A stretch of DNA of 64,000 bases from contig NC_064539.1 of the NCBI RefSeq assembly GCF_023856365.1, forward strand, positions 24,649,493 through 24,713,492. The letters are read 5' to 3'. The translations under genes and the position numbers were made by a program. Below, piece by piece: positions 1 through 11,700 of the stretch. Numbering within the stretch: the stretch's first letter is position 1; each line of letters opens with the position of its first letter. The notes beneath the pieces were generated by a model, which searched no databases, was not told the origin of the DNA, and saw nothing but the letters and a program-made list of their open reading frames with translations. The DNA is from Brienomyrus brachyistius. Lineage: Eukaryota; Chordata; Actinopteri; Osteoglossiformes; Mormyridae.

Positions 1-464
1 CAGACTGGCTGATGCCCTGGCAGAGGCAGGGAGGGCTGAAGAAATCCTGTCTCCACCAGCAACCACACACTAACCACCAGCCACACCGGACAGCATGCCA
101 TGAATGTGCGCTTGCAACTCTAGCGGCCTCGATAGGAGAATCAATTTGAGCTGCACTGTGATAGAGCCCTTTCCCACCAATAAGCTTCTGCCCTCGTGCC
201 ATGAAGTGGGTCAGCTATGTCACAAGTGGGGCCTCTGCGTCATGAAGGACACCCAGCCTGGCCATATTCCCAGGCACCCCAGTAAACCCCACTGGGGTGG
301 GAGCGATGAAGATTCGACTCGTATCCATCACCAGTGTGTGCGCAACAATGCAGAGGGCTGCACTGATAGTCCTGGTGAAGATAAAAGACGGGTCATGGCA
401 TTTTTTGTGGGCTTCTGGTGTCTGAACACTGTGACTCATACCTGCTTCCCTGGATTGACCACAT
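1..464. other. Unassigned flanking sequence, no recognisable gene
   Basis: This left edge has short open frames but none resembles a protein family I know. Because it lies directly before a tandem repeat and a decayed Gypsy pol fragment, it may be more of the same mobile-element debris. I see no splice-flanked exon here. Confidence 0.3.
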
Positions 465-898
465 ACTGAATCACCGGATGTGGTTTTTGCTCCTTTGGAC
501 TCCCTACTGAATGACATCACTGGATTGATGTGGTTTTTGCTCCTTAGGACTCCTTACTGAATGACATCACCGGATTGATGTGGTTTTGCTCCTTATGACT
601 CCCTACAGAATGACATCACCGGACTGATGTGGTTTTTGCTCCTTAGGACTCCCTACTGAATGACATCACCGGATTGATGTGGTTTTGCTCCTTATGACTC
701 CCTACAGAATGACATCACCGGATTGATGTGGTTTTTGCCCCTTAGGACTCCTTACTGAATGACATCACCGGATTGATGTGGTTTTTGCTCCTTAGGACTC
801 CCTACTGAATGACATCACCGGATTGATGTGGTTTTTGCTCCTTAGGACTCCCTACTGAATGACATCATCGGATTCACGTGCTTTTGCTCCTTAGGCCT
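465..898. repeat. Tandem repeat, ~50-bp unit, about 8.5 copies
   Basis: A 49-50 bp unit containing 'gacatcaccggattgatgtg' followed by 'gctccttaggactccc' recurs without interruption. Starts of successive copies at 507, 557 and 606 give the period. Copies differ by single substitutions and by the length of a T-run (four or five T). The array abuts the Gypsy-derived sequence on its right side. It has no coding value that I can see. Confidence 0.9.
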
Positions 899-2330
899 CC
901 AAAGTGGCTATTAGCAAGTCAAGCTGGCCCATGTCCCACAGAGCCAGTGCGTTGTCTACTTGGATGTTCTGCTCACGCTGCTGCTTAACAACTTGTAGAC
1001 TGTCTTCACTGCCGTTCACAAGGTTAGCCTGTGTCTCAACCCAAGTAAGTGCTCCTCCCTGCCCTGAAAGACCCAGTTCCTGGATCACATAGTAAGTGGT
1101 GAGGGTGTGACAGTGGATCCAGGACAGATTAGCGCAGTGAAAGAGAAGCTGACAGAACAAAGTATCACAGAGCTCCACACTTTCGTGCGTCTAACCTTGT
1201 GCTACCGGTGGTTTGTATGAGCTTTCCAGCACTGCCAAGCTGCTCCACTAACTCACTGAAAAGGGGCGGCCCTTTGAATCATCTGGAGACTGCACCACTG
1301 CCTTCAATTGCCTGAAATCTGCACTCATACCCCAACCTGGCTCACCCTTTCATCCTTGACACCGACACTAGCAAGGAGGGGCTCAGCGCAGTGATGTCAC
1401 AGGCAGGACCTCTGGGTGAAACGGTTCTGGCGTACTTCATCTGAACATTCAGCTGCCCCAAATGGAATTACTGCATGACCTGGCACAAACTCTCTGCAGT
1501 CATATAAGCCTTTCCCCACTACCACCTGTACCTCTGTGGATGGTGCTACCTGCTGTGTACCGACTATGTATCCCTTGCCTAGTTGCCAAGTTTCTGCAAC
1601 CCCAAGGGACTGTTGGCGCACTGGTTGGAGGTCCTCAAGGGGTCCAACTCTGAGATCTAGCACCAGCCAGCCAGGCTTCATGGCAACGCTGACATCTGCT
1701 CTTGTTGCTCCTGCTAGATGTAGGACTGGCATCGCTGTTGCTACAATGAGGAGCAGAGCTAGGGGTGCAAGGGACTAGATAGATCACCAGCATCTGTGAA
1801 TGGAGCAGATGAGCAAACCTGTGCTGGCCTGAGTCAAGGGTTGGCTGCAGGCAGGGGAGCAGTCAGAATAGAGGGAGGACTTTGCACTCAATCAGACTAA
1901 GGCCCCTTACTCACAATGAGGGACCCTCAAGGAGCATGACAGGCTGTCCCCGGATGGTGACTCCCACGTGCTACAGCTGCTGGTGCCCTGGAGTCTTTGA
2001 CCCATGGTCCTGTGGGTAGTGCATGGCTACAGGAACCGGGCACTGCAGAGTCATTTCTATTGGCCCCACTGCAGCCAGGATACCGAGCTGTTCGTCCACT
2101 GCAGTGATGCATGCACCACCCAGAAGCAACCAAATCACCAGTCCAGAGTGTCAATGCAGACGTATTAAGTGGGGGCGCCGATGGAGGGTCGGTGTGGGTC
2201 TGTTTTCCTGTAGCGACTCTGGGAAATTGCTACGTCTTTGTGGCTATGAATTATTTCCAACAGCATGTAGAGCACAGACAGTCCTTCCAACATTCCTGAC
2301 AATTTCATATGACAGAAGTGTTTAGTCATA
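899..2330 (+). mobile_element. Decayed Ty3/Gypsy LTR-retrotransposon pol fragment (RT, RNase H, integrase)
   Basis: Across shifting forward frames the translation follows Gypsy pol order. At about 940-1190 there is the end of reverse transcriptase, with a degraded catalytic motif reading VYLDVLL where YLDD is expected, then 'LNPSKC' and 'VDPGQISAVKEKLT'. At about 1240-1770 lies the RNase H-like region, with 'LTEKGRPF', 'FILDTDTSKEGLSAVMSQ' and, near the end, 'HGNAD'. At about 2020-2330 is the integrase zinc-binding region and beginning of the core, including 'FYWPH' and 'VGAPMEG'. Stops and frameshifts occur throughout and the catalytic YLDD is altered, so this copy is dead. No LTRs or gag were identified, and the 5' part is missing or replaced by the tandem array. 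The family assignment is confident; the exact ends are not. Confidence 0.8.
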
Positions 2331-5165
2331 GTAGAGTTGGAGGACAGGATTCATGCTTTGAAGATGTGCATTAGAACCTTGGTGGAGATTAAGCAGATTG
2401 AGGGATTTTTTTGATACAGCTCAATTGGAGTATACAGCCAGCTTGTATCTGGGCATAGTCCCTCCCGCCACAGTTCCAGTCTGGTTCTAGCACCAGCAAC
2501 CAGCACACGCTGGTTCTAGGATCTCTAGACCGAAAGGTCCGGCACACCAGTCAGGTGTTGCGTCTGGTTCTCTGTTTTCAGCCGTGCACGAGTCACACAG
2601 ACCCTGTTACAATATTCTGTGTGACAGTATATTTAACAGATTAGTAGATTTGATGACATTTATCACGAGATCAATTTTTTTGTATCTTCTATGCTTGTCT
2701 GAGATTTATATTCTGCCCTTCACACTCCGTACCTATAACGCTTTGGATCACACCGCAATTCGGTGATCCAAAGACAACATGGATGACATTAACTGCTTGC
2801 TGACACACTCGTCCTGTGGTGACATGCAGTCGTCTGATTATGGTGCGGCTTGCTGGGGGAAAGTGGCGGAGAGTAAAAAAAAAGCGAAGGAAGGTGAGGC
2901 AGCCTGGAAGTGGCGAGGGGAAAACAGATATTTCTGCCGCTAAAAATAGGAACAATTATTCCTCCCTTCTTACGTCATTTCGCCGTTCTGTCCCTGTTCA
3001 CACTCGATGCATTTTTCGTCTTTCCGTTTGTTTTTGAGCCTTTGCGGATTATTTAAAAGACTTCCGCCCTTATTCTGTGGTCCATTCATCAGCGCCGATT
3101 AAACTCTGCTTACCGCTTATGGGCTTCCACCTTTTGTGCGCTCTTCCATTGTCGGTGTTATTCAAGTATTGTTTCAAGTATCAGCTTCATGACAAAACAA
3201 TACTCCGAAGCTTATTTTTATGGCAGGAGTTACTCGAGCAGGTCTTTGAGTAAAGTAAGGAACCCGGTGGTTGGAAATCATTTAAAAATGGCCTGGATAC
3301 AGCGCAGAAAATACAATGGTTAGAGGGAACGTGGAACCGAGAAAGTAACACACCGTGAAAACGGTAGATGAAGGAAAGATGGGTGGTGAAACAATGAAGC
3401 AATACAAACAGTGAAAGGTGAGACAGACTGAAATATAAGAGATGAGTATGGTAAACAGAATTGAAAGTAAGAACTGGAGAAAGTCATAAATTTTAAATGA
3501 GCTTTGAATTAGTTTTCAGTATTAATTTATGAAAGGTTACACTATCGACTGTACATTGTGCCGCAATGCTTACCTAAGTAGAGTAGACTACATTTTGAAA
3601 AAAGATTATCCTGTGGTTATAGTGCACAGTAGGTTAAATACTATACGTTGTGTCTATAAAATTGTGATACTGAACGAAAACCATGCAAAAAACTTGCCAG
3701 GGCGTTAATATTTATTAAATGCCACCAAGGGCAGTGGTGAAGTTTGCCTGGGCGTTAACGGCGAAGATATTCCAGGACACATGGGCTTCGGGCAGCACTC
3801 AGACAACACGAGGTATCAAAGCCCTCAAGAGCCTCGCTCACCTCATCAGCCACAGATGAGTGCCTCCTTCATTATTAACTCCAGCTGATTAATCTTTCAT
3901 AGCTAACAAACTGTTCCAAAGACGGTAATTGAGGTGAACGATATGGTCAGTGGAAAAGGTGCGAAAAGTTATGCCCTTAGGCAGAGTCCTGCGGGAACAG
4001 CTGACTGTCCACAGCCACCCTTGTATCGGGCCATTTCGATAAAATGGGAGAACTGGGCCCTTTTAGTGCAGAACATAGAGTCATGTTTAGTTTTACCCCT
4101 ATTTATTTATTTATCCTTTGCATGTTCACCAGATGTCCGTCTCGCCTGTTTACTCCAGATCCTGAGATAGACTGGCATCCCACTCCGGGTCAGAGGCGGA
4201 ATAACTTCTCTAGGACCCCTAGAGTGATATGGGTAGGGCGCCCCCTATGGGGCTGTATTCTAGGATAGCCTAGGTCTCCTTAGTCTACTCTGAGTCTAAG
4301 GTTTGTCTTGAATTTTTGCTTATGTTCGTTTAATTTTGTTCTCTCCATGTCTGTCTTCCACTCTAACGGGAGAGTGTGACACATTGGAGATGTAACATTA
4401 GTCTTGTATCTTTCTGCCATGATCTTTTCCTGTTAGGCTATTTTGTGCTGGTTCATTTGGCAGTGAAACAACCAGTAGAAGGGTAGCGGTAAGTGTCAAG
4501 TAGGACTAGTTCATTGCAGATGTGACAGGGGGGCAACATTGTCTCTAAACTGTTGGCAAAAACGCAAATGACTGACAGGTTGCTAGGATTTAAATGATCG
4601 ATTATCTTATAATGCATGAAAATAGCTTCTGAAAATCCTGTCTTCATGGGGCCCCTAGTTTTCAGGCGGCCCAGGCGGTCGCCTAGACTTGCCGCCCCTG
4701 CTCAGGGTACCTTGCATTTCTGCAGATAGGTTTGCCGACTGACCAGGATAAGTATCTAGCAGACAGACATATCCTGTGAGAAGCTTACACACTGTCAGAT
4801 GGACAAACACAGGAAGAAGGTTCATCGAGGTTGTCAAAAAGGATCACTGCCATTCTTTGTTATGTTCATCTTTCTGTGCCTGTTTCACATATTTACTCAA
4901 GATATCAGCATTCAAGGGCGTGAAAAAGAAGGAGAGAGAAAGTAGACGGAGAAACGTTCCTATAAAATGGCTTCCATCGCTTTCTGTGCTCAGATCCAGA
5001 TGCACAATTGGGTTCAGCACTACTGAACCCAGTTTGAGTCCGTTATGATTTCACAGATCATTACCCCGTGTTTTACAATACAGTGAGAACAATAGGTCAA
5101 GCCAATGTGACCCTTTGCCCGGATAGCTGATACGGGATGGGTGCTGGGGGGAGGGGCGGGCTTAT

Positions 5166-5194
5166 GGGGGGGGGGGGGCTTATGGGGGGGGCGG
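5166..5194. repeat. G-rich simple repeat
   Basis: A 13-base G run (5166-5178), then CTTAT and a further run of G. It is one of many long G or C homopolymers in this window. Confidence 0.8.
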
Positions 5195-6769
5195 CGTGGA
5201 ATGGAGAGCTAGGAAGATGGATCATCACAGTCCTTTTCATGTTAGTCCTTCTGGGTTCATCACATGCAACCATTGAGCCAACAACTGTGGTCAGGTAGAA
5301 AAACTGTCTCTGTGAACCGTAGCTGTAGAGGGTTGTTGTAGAACTCTGATGCATCTCGTCATCACCAACGCAATGCAGTATTGACCAAATTCTATACAAT
5401 CTTGTCCGCGTCTGTTGGTTTTTATAAAGGCATTGATTCAGACTTGGGCGTAAAAAGGCTGCGCATGAAAGATATGTGACCCAGTGATAAAATGAATCAT
5501 AGTAGGTATTTTTAGACCTGGTGGTTTTGGCTGCAGATGTGCAGGAAGGCCAGAGAAAATGGTATCACGGTGTCTTAGGCTTGGGGTCTGATGATGGGAA
5601 TTATCAGCTACTCTGCTGTCAGGGCAAGAGAGTTAAGCAAAAACTGAGAAACTGCGAAGGTGGCAGCTGGGAGATGTGGCACATAGAAAACAGCTGAAGC
5701 AAAACTAGAATGGTTTATGTTCTGTTGTAGTTTTTTCATTATGTCCTTTGTGGGGTCCTGGTTCATTGTCTTGGGGAGGTCAAGAAATGCCCAACCTAAA
5801 GTCTAGTGCAAACCGCTTCTAAAGTTTGAAATTTTTTTTTTTTTTGTGCTGGATGTCGGAATCTTTAACGCCTTAATGAAAAGTCATTTATCTTTACAAG
5901 CTTCCTTGGGACATTTGGTATTTTAGCATGAAGAAATCTAGTCTGAAGAAAATGAGATATTAACCAAAACTGGATTGAGCTGAATAAACCGAATATCTTT
6001 GTGAACTGTGCAAAATAAGGCTAAATTGAATCGATTAGTATTTACTACATTTCCACATGCACTGCTCACATTTATTGAAATAAATTCAGACTGTGGAAGT
6101 TTTCTCACTCAGATAATTGAAAAAATCCTGAAATTTTTGTAACAGGAGTTTGGTTTACTAAAGCTTGTATGTTTTATACATATACAAATATTTCTAACAA
6201 AACTCATATTCTGTCACAATCAGAGTGTATAGTTATGCGTTTATAATTTTATAGTAAAAGGTATAAATCATATATGCGCTTATGTCACTAACTGCGAGTT
6301 TTTTTTCAATCGTGTATTAAAAAACTAGCTGGTAAAAATAAGGTGGAAAGATGGGGAAGTTCTGGGAGATTGCTGTTATATAATACTCACTCAGGACCTG
6401 AGAGCATCTGGTGAAAGAATCACCCAAGAGAGAGAGAGAACAGAGGGGGGAGGGGGGGGGGAACAGCAGCCTGCTGAAGGAGCCCCTTCCAAGCGGCTCG
6501 GAGCCGCCGAACGCAGGCCTTGCTTGCATGATATACTGGCTCTTTCAGGGACTCCCCCACTGGTTTTCACGACGACTTGTCTCACCATGACACAGCTTTT
6601 CCTTCACTAAGGGCCACGCTTGTCCACTTACACGCTTTACTATTAATGGAACGTTTCATGGAACTTTATTAGAACACATAGCATTAAGGTTTGCCTGACA
6701 ACAATGCACCTGGCCTTTTATTTGCATATGTCCTTTCTAATTCTACAATTATTGTCATGTGTGATTGGT

Positions 6770-6852
6770 TGCTGTGCTACCCCATGTGCTTTTTAACTGC
6801 CTCAGGGGTAAATAAAGTGATTTGAATTGAATTCAATTGAATTCAATTGATT
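6770..6852 (+). mobile_element. Probable LINE 3' tail
   Basis: The text 'cctcaggggtaaataaagtg' followed by repeated 'attgaattcaattgaattc' resembles the 3' termini of fish non-LTR retrotransposons, which often end in a short TTGAA-type repeat. Only the tail is recognisable; no reverse transcriptase was seen upstream. A simple repeat is the alternative. Confidence 0.35.
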
Positions 6853-8077
6853 ACTTCTTTGAAGCTAATGCCAGAAGTCGCCATGTGAACTCTAGGCCTA
6901 ATTACACTTTATTAATTTTAAGTTTAGACCTTCATTATGGTAATAAACTTGTGTATATACAGTTAAAAAAAAAGAAAAGGGAAAAACGAAAAATAATATC
7001 TTAAGCGTTTGCTTATTAAAGACATGTGTGAGCAGAGGTCAGTTAGCCTATCAGTGGAATCGCAGTCATTCTGGTGTTCATGCTGAACTTATGCATGTTA
7101 AACTAGCATGTCATCCATAGTGTCCCCATCCTTGGGCCCTGTGCTGGATGGATGATATATACCTCAACCCCTATGCCATCCCTGATGATACATGCAAAGA
7201 TAGGCAATATCGTGTTTTTATATACAAAAAGTGTTGTTCTTCTAAGAGCCAATAATATCATTTTGGTCTTTAAATATTTTTTTTTGTTTTCCAACATATA
7301 TAACTATGAGACAACAATATCCCTGAGAGGACTAGACCTAATTAACTTGACTTCTATACACTTCTCCGAGCTTTAGGCTAAAGTCCAGCCGTCGTTCTAT
7401 AAGTTTAATAATTATTTGAAACTGAAGGACAAACGTTGTGGGAACAAGATGCTCCGTGCCATAGCAGGCTTCATTTTTAACGAAGTTTCCCCTTTTCACG
7501 CATATGGCCACGCACGGAAAGGTGGCTTTAAATCTCATGAGGCTCTCTCAATTAGTTCAGAAATAGAGCCTGCGTCTAGCTGACTAATTTCCTTTTTAAT
7601 TTGTGCTTTTAAACGGGCCATTAAAATCTGCAGTCACATGGGACTGAATGGAGAAGTGCGCCGATCAAGGACAACTCTCCGCACACATAGAAAGCCGCTC
7701 CAAAGGTAGGCAGGCCTACTAACATTCACCGGCGACTCCTACAGTGTCTGCAGTGACGGGAATTATTTGCCGTCTATGATTCCCACCTGCACTGGGCTGG
7801 AATAGAGACGCACTACGTAACGAGGCGACTGGATGCCACCTCTGGAGGTGCCGTTTCAAACTTTGCAGCCGCTTTTTTCCCCCGTCTTATGGAGTTAAAG
7901 GGTAGATGCTACTAGTCGTAGTTCTATTGCCAGGCTGCAAACAAAGTCAAACCGGAGGCTGGATCGCATGTACGATGATCTGCACCTGCAGACGAAGCCC
8001 ACGTAGAAATATCTACCTCCTTTGAGAGGTGACAACAGTGGCGGTCTTCGAGTGTGGAGACGCGCAGCACGGCAGCG

Positions 8078-8740
8078 ATGAGCTCCACGCTCCCCAAGAG
8101 CGACTCTACGACATCCCTGCTGAAACCTTCTGCGGTGAGCGCAAGGGTGGCCCACCGGTCGGAGCGCATCGTCGCCGGTCGCCGCAGCGAGCGCCGGCCG
8201 ACATCGCACGTAGGCAGCGGCGCAACGGAGGACGAATGCTGGCCGGACGAGTGCGACGCGAGTGCCCGGCGACCACTGTGTCACCCCAAACTCCGAGATG
8301 GCGGGGCCAGACAAGGGAGCAAGGAGCCGTCCCAACAGCCGTACGCCCAGCTGACCCCCGGGTACAGTCGGGAGAAGATGCAAGAAAGACTGGCTGTCGG
8401 ACGGGAGAACGGTGTGCGGTCAAAGCATCCCCACCACCATCACAAAAACTCGCGGCCAGATCTGTCTCCGGTGCATCATTGCAGCGACCGCCGGTCAAGC
8501 GGGACATCCTCCCCGACACCGTCCCTGTCCAGCCGATTAGACGAAGCAGCCGCCTTCTTCGAGACTAAGGTGCGAACCAGGAGGGACTCGGGCACCGCGA
8601 CCACGTACGACACTGACGCCTCGTCCTCTCCCGTCTCCGCTTCGGCACGTCACTCCTGCAGCAAACCTGGGAAATCGAGAGCGGCTTCGCCCCTCTCAGA
8701 GTCCCAACTGCACCCCATCGTCAACTCGGTGTTTGGGCAA
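8078..8740 (+). CDS. cabp1: cabp1 caldendrin-type first exon
   Basis: Encodes the long N-terminal extension, 221 codons, ending in phase 0 at 'GTGTTTGGGCAA' before the donor gtaagt. It begins [16 protein letters not shown], matching human caldendrin's internal MSSHIAKSESKTSLLK, and shares the RRPLC block and the closing VNSVFGQ (human LSSAFGQ). The ATG at 8078 has G at -3. An in-frame TGA at 8030-8032 and the lack of an upstream ATG make it the likely start; a GTG eight codons upstream is not needed. The extension is basic and Ser-rich, with a His cluster HPHHHHK near 8426-8446. In mammals this form is brain-enriched and cytoskeleton-associated. Confidence 0.88.
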
Positions 8741-11700
8741 GTAAGTTTCAAGCTGGGAGCGCTGATGCATTATTAATATTTAATTACATTTATAGCGGTT
8801 TTGCAAAGACAGGATTTGAGATCAAACAAATCCAGCTGGGGCAGCGTAATTGGTTCACAGTTTTATGTTCTGTTTACTGTGAGCTTTATGTAAGCTGCTC
8901 ACATTTACATTACACTAGATGGGCTGTGCATTAAACATACAATGGATCTTACCGAGCGAGCGCCCACCTCTATTTATGCTACAGCATGAATTACCCGTCT
9001 GTGACCAAATTCAAGTTATTTTGCGCAGGCTATGTGGGCGGCACAGTGTTCAGCGGCATAGACAATACTAACACAATATGTCCTCAATGCAATACGGAAT
9101 GATACAGTACAATACTAGTGTAGCTGTAGTTACATGAATCAGGAGGAATACAGAAGACTATATAGAGTTAAACTTTATCATTACGGTGTCAGTGCTTACA
9201 CCCCGAACTTTATCTGAGAGTAAGTGTCAAGAACACGTGCAGGACATAGCCCCGCTTTACAGACAGTTTGGGCTCTTGTAGAATTCTTACTTATGGGTTC
9301 GGTTTTCTGAGAAAAGTTCATAACAACAAACTATTCAAGTTAAGAAATTATGTTAAAAGAAATGCACGCATGCAGCTTACTCAGTCCCAGAAACAGTTAA
9401 TGCAGCACATGGGTACATAGTAATATTTCCCAATCGAAATAAATGCGATTATTTATTTATGGATATTTTATATTGTGTCTATATTTAAGCTATTGACATG
9501 CAGGGCAACCATAAGTGATGCCAAGTATTGAGGACCTGACGTCCACACGAGGCTAACGCAAACTTCTGGCTATCGGATGCTAATTTTAAGAAGAATAACA
9601 GAATTGAGGTGCTGCATATGAAGGTCGTGAGTCAGACATCATCTGTTCTTCAGCTATCTACATTTAGCGTGAACTGCCTATTAATTTTATTATGGCAGTT
9701 GGTGGACTCATACACCACAGTACGTTCAGATAAGGCGCATTGTCAGAAAAAAATACTGATTTTGCCTTACTTGTCACTGTATACCCTTAAGAGTTAGCCA
9801 GTTGTACCATAGCTTTAGGTAAATGTACCTTTTAGTCTAATTTAAGGTCCACGAATGGACTGTGAGGAACATTTCTGTACCATTGGGGGTACATTAATGT
9901 TGTTTATATATACCTTCGGGAGCAAAACAGAACCACGGTTGTATCCTTTTTTCCTGACAGTGTGGAAATAGCACAATAGGTTAATAGAGATGAAAACCTT
10001 CAGCTTTAGATTGATATTTATGTTTAATAACAGATCTTTTCCTGATCCCAATTTGTAAACAAATCTGGCAACCCCATCTCCTATTGTTATACCAACCGCT
10101 GTGTTCAGCAAGTCTGGACGTGTCTTGCCAGTGAATGAGCCTGGACAACAACATTTAGCTATTTTTGTTTAGTCCGACTCTTTTTACAGAACAAGTCAAA
10201 CAATCTGATTCCAGCAGAAGACGATGGACCGTAAATGGTTGATAGTTCCTTAGGAACGGAGGAAAGGTAAAGCTTACCAATGAGTGGTATTTCATAGCCT
10301 AGAAAGTTCAAAGATTGTGGAATGATATAAGAAATTATTGGAGTAGTGAAGGCATTATATTAGGAAATAGTGGTCGTACTTGTTTTCTATGAGTCACTCA
10401 TAGGTAACATATTTATCGTTTATAACCAAGTATAAGTTAATCCTATAAATAACATCATCGCGGTATTTCTGTATGTATGTAGGTCTGATTCATTTTATTA
10501 TTAACTTAGTCATGTGGAGGGCCCTCCATCTGTCACCTGTCACTTCGCCAGCAGTTTGCAAAATATTTACAAGAATGTCATTTGCAAAAACATGTTAATC
10601 TGTTTGCGATCCACCACATCTCCGCTCACGCTGGAAGTCAAACGCGAGCATCTTTTAATTAGTCTAAAAATCCCCCGACATCATTTATGTAAATGGAACC
10701 TTGAGCCACTTTGCTCTGTATTTATGGTCGCGTGGCTGAATGCGTCTGACATAACATGGCAAATGTTTGCATTGCACAGGTGACGGTGAATATGGCCGCG
10801 TTAGCAGGCGTGATGTACCGAGATGCCAGTTTGTCATGGCTTCTTCTTACACGCATCAGCCTTTGCTGAAAAAGCCAGAGGCCTCTTGCTGGAGGCAGAC
10901 ACCAGAGCAGTAACTAATGCACCCCCATAAATAAACCCATACAGTGCCGGATCCGGGGCGAGGCTGACTGGCTCCTGGGTCAGATTGACACGGATCGCAC
11001 ACATAGCCGGTCGGATCCAAGGTTCACTCAGTCAGAAAGCAGATCCAAACGCCAATGCATCCCTCCGTTTTCAGGGAACTGTCCTCTGCCAAAATAAATA
11101 AACTACAGATGTAAAAACGAGGATCCTTGTTAAAAATGTCCAGCTTGTTTAAAAAAAAAAAAAACAGGTAAGACGAAAGGAACAAACAATTGAAACTTCT
11201 GCATTTAACCGGAATGAACAATAGTGCAGGAAAGTAGGCCTACAGGATTCACTGTTTGGAGGAATTGATCTACTCAAGCTTGCCCATTGACTTGTGCTCT
11301 AAATCGTTTAGCTGTTTGTTTCACTGCAGTGGCATAATTTAAGATTCTTGAGTAGCCTGTATGGAGTGGTGTTTGGCTGTGTGGGTTAGGAGCTCTGATC
11401 TGGACGTCACCAGTTCAAGGACCGCGGCTGGCTGAGTGATCCCACCATCAGGCCCTTAAGCAAGGGGCTTAACCCCAATTCCACCTGGGACTCGCTGACC
11501 TGACCCCGCTTTCTCGATTGTACGTCGCTTTGGAAAAAAACGTGTGCTGAACAAATAAATGCTAGTTTAATGTACATATGTTTACCCCCACCGTTAGTTT
11601 AGAGGACATATGAGATGAATACCTGCTGTGTAGAATTTTAACAGATTTTATCAACCATTCCTTCCAATATCACTATTGCTGTTATTACATTGTTAATAAA

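Larger units (their letters stand above)
2331..7850. other. Intergenic region, mostly AT-rich, no supported gene
   Basis: No open frame here is flanked by splice signals or resembles a known protein. It contains a G-run block at 5166-5194, a fragment at about 4165-4200 that resembles the common fish repeat phrase around 'actggcatccca', and a probable LINE 3' tail near 6770-6852. The stretch 2460-3180 follows the Gypsy fragment and could include its 3' region, but I could not define an LTR. Confidence 0.5.

Noticed and set aside
104..469. Open frame of 121 codons at the left edge
   Set aside because: No family resemblance, overlapped by an opposite-strand frame, and next to decayed repeats.
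1397..1732. Minus-strand open frame of 111 codons
   Set aside because: Shadow of the plus-strand Gypsy RNase H remnant.
8054..8077. Upstream GTG as the caldendrin start
   Set aside because: The ATG at 8078 aligns with a conserved Met (MSSxxxKSxS) and has good context; GTG starts are rare in vertebrates.
8029..8568. Plus-strand frame of 179 codons and minus-strand frames overlapping the caldendrin exon
   Set aside because: Shadows in a GC-rich exon; only the frame starting at 8078 matches caldendrin and ends at a splice donor.
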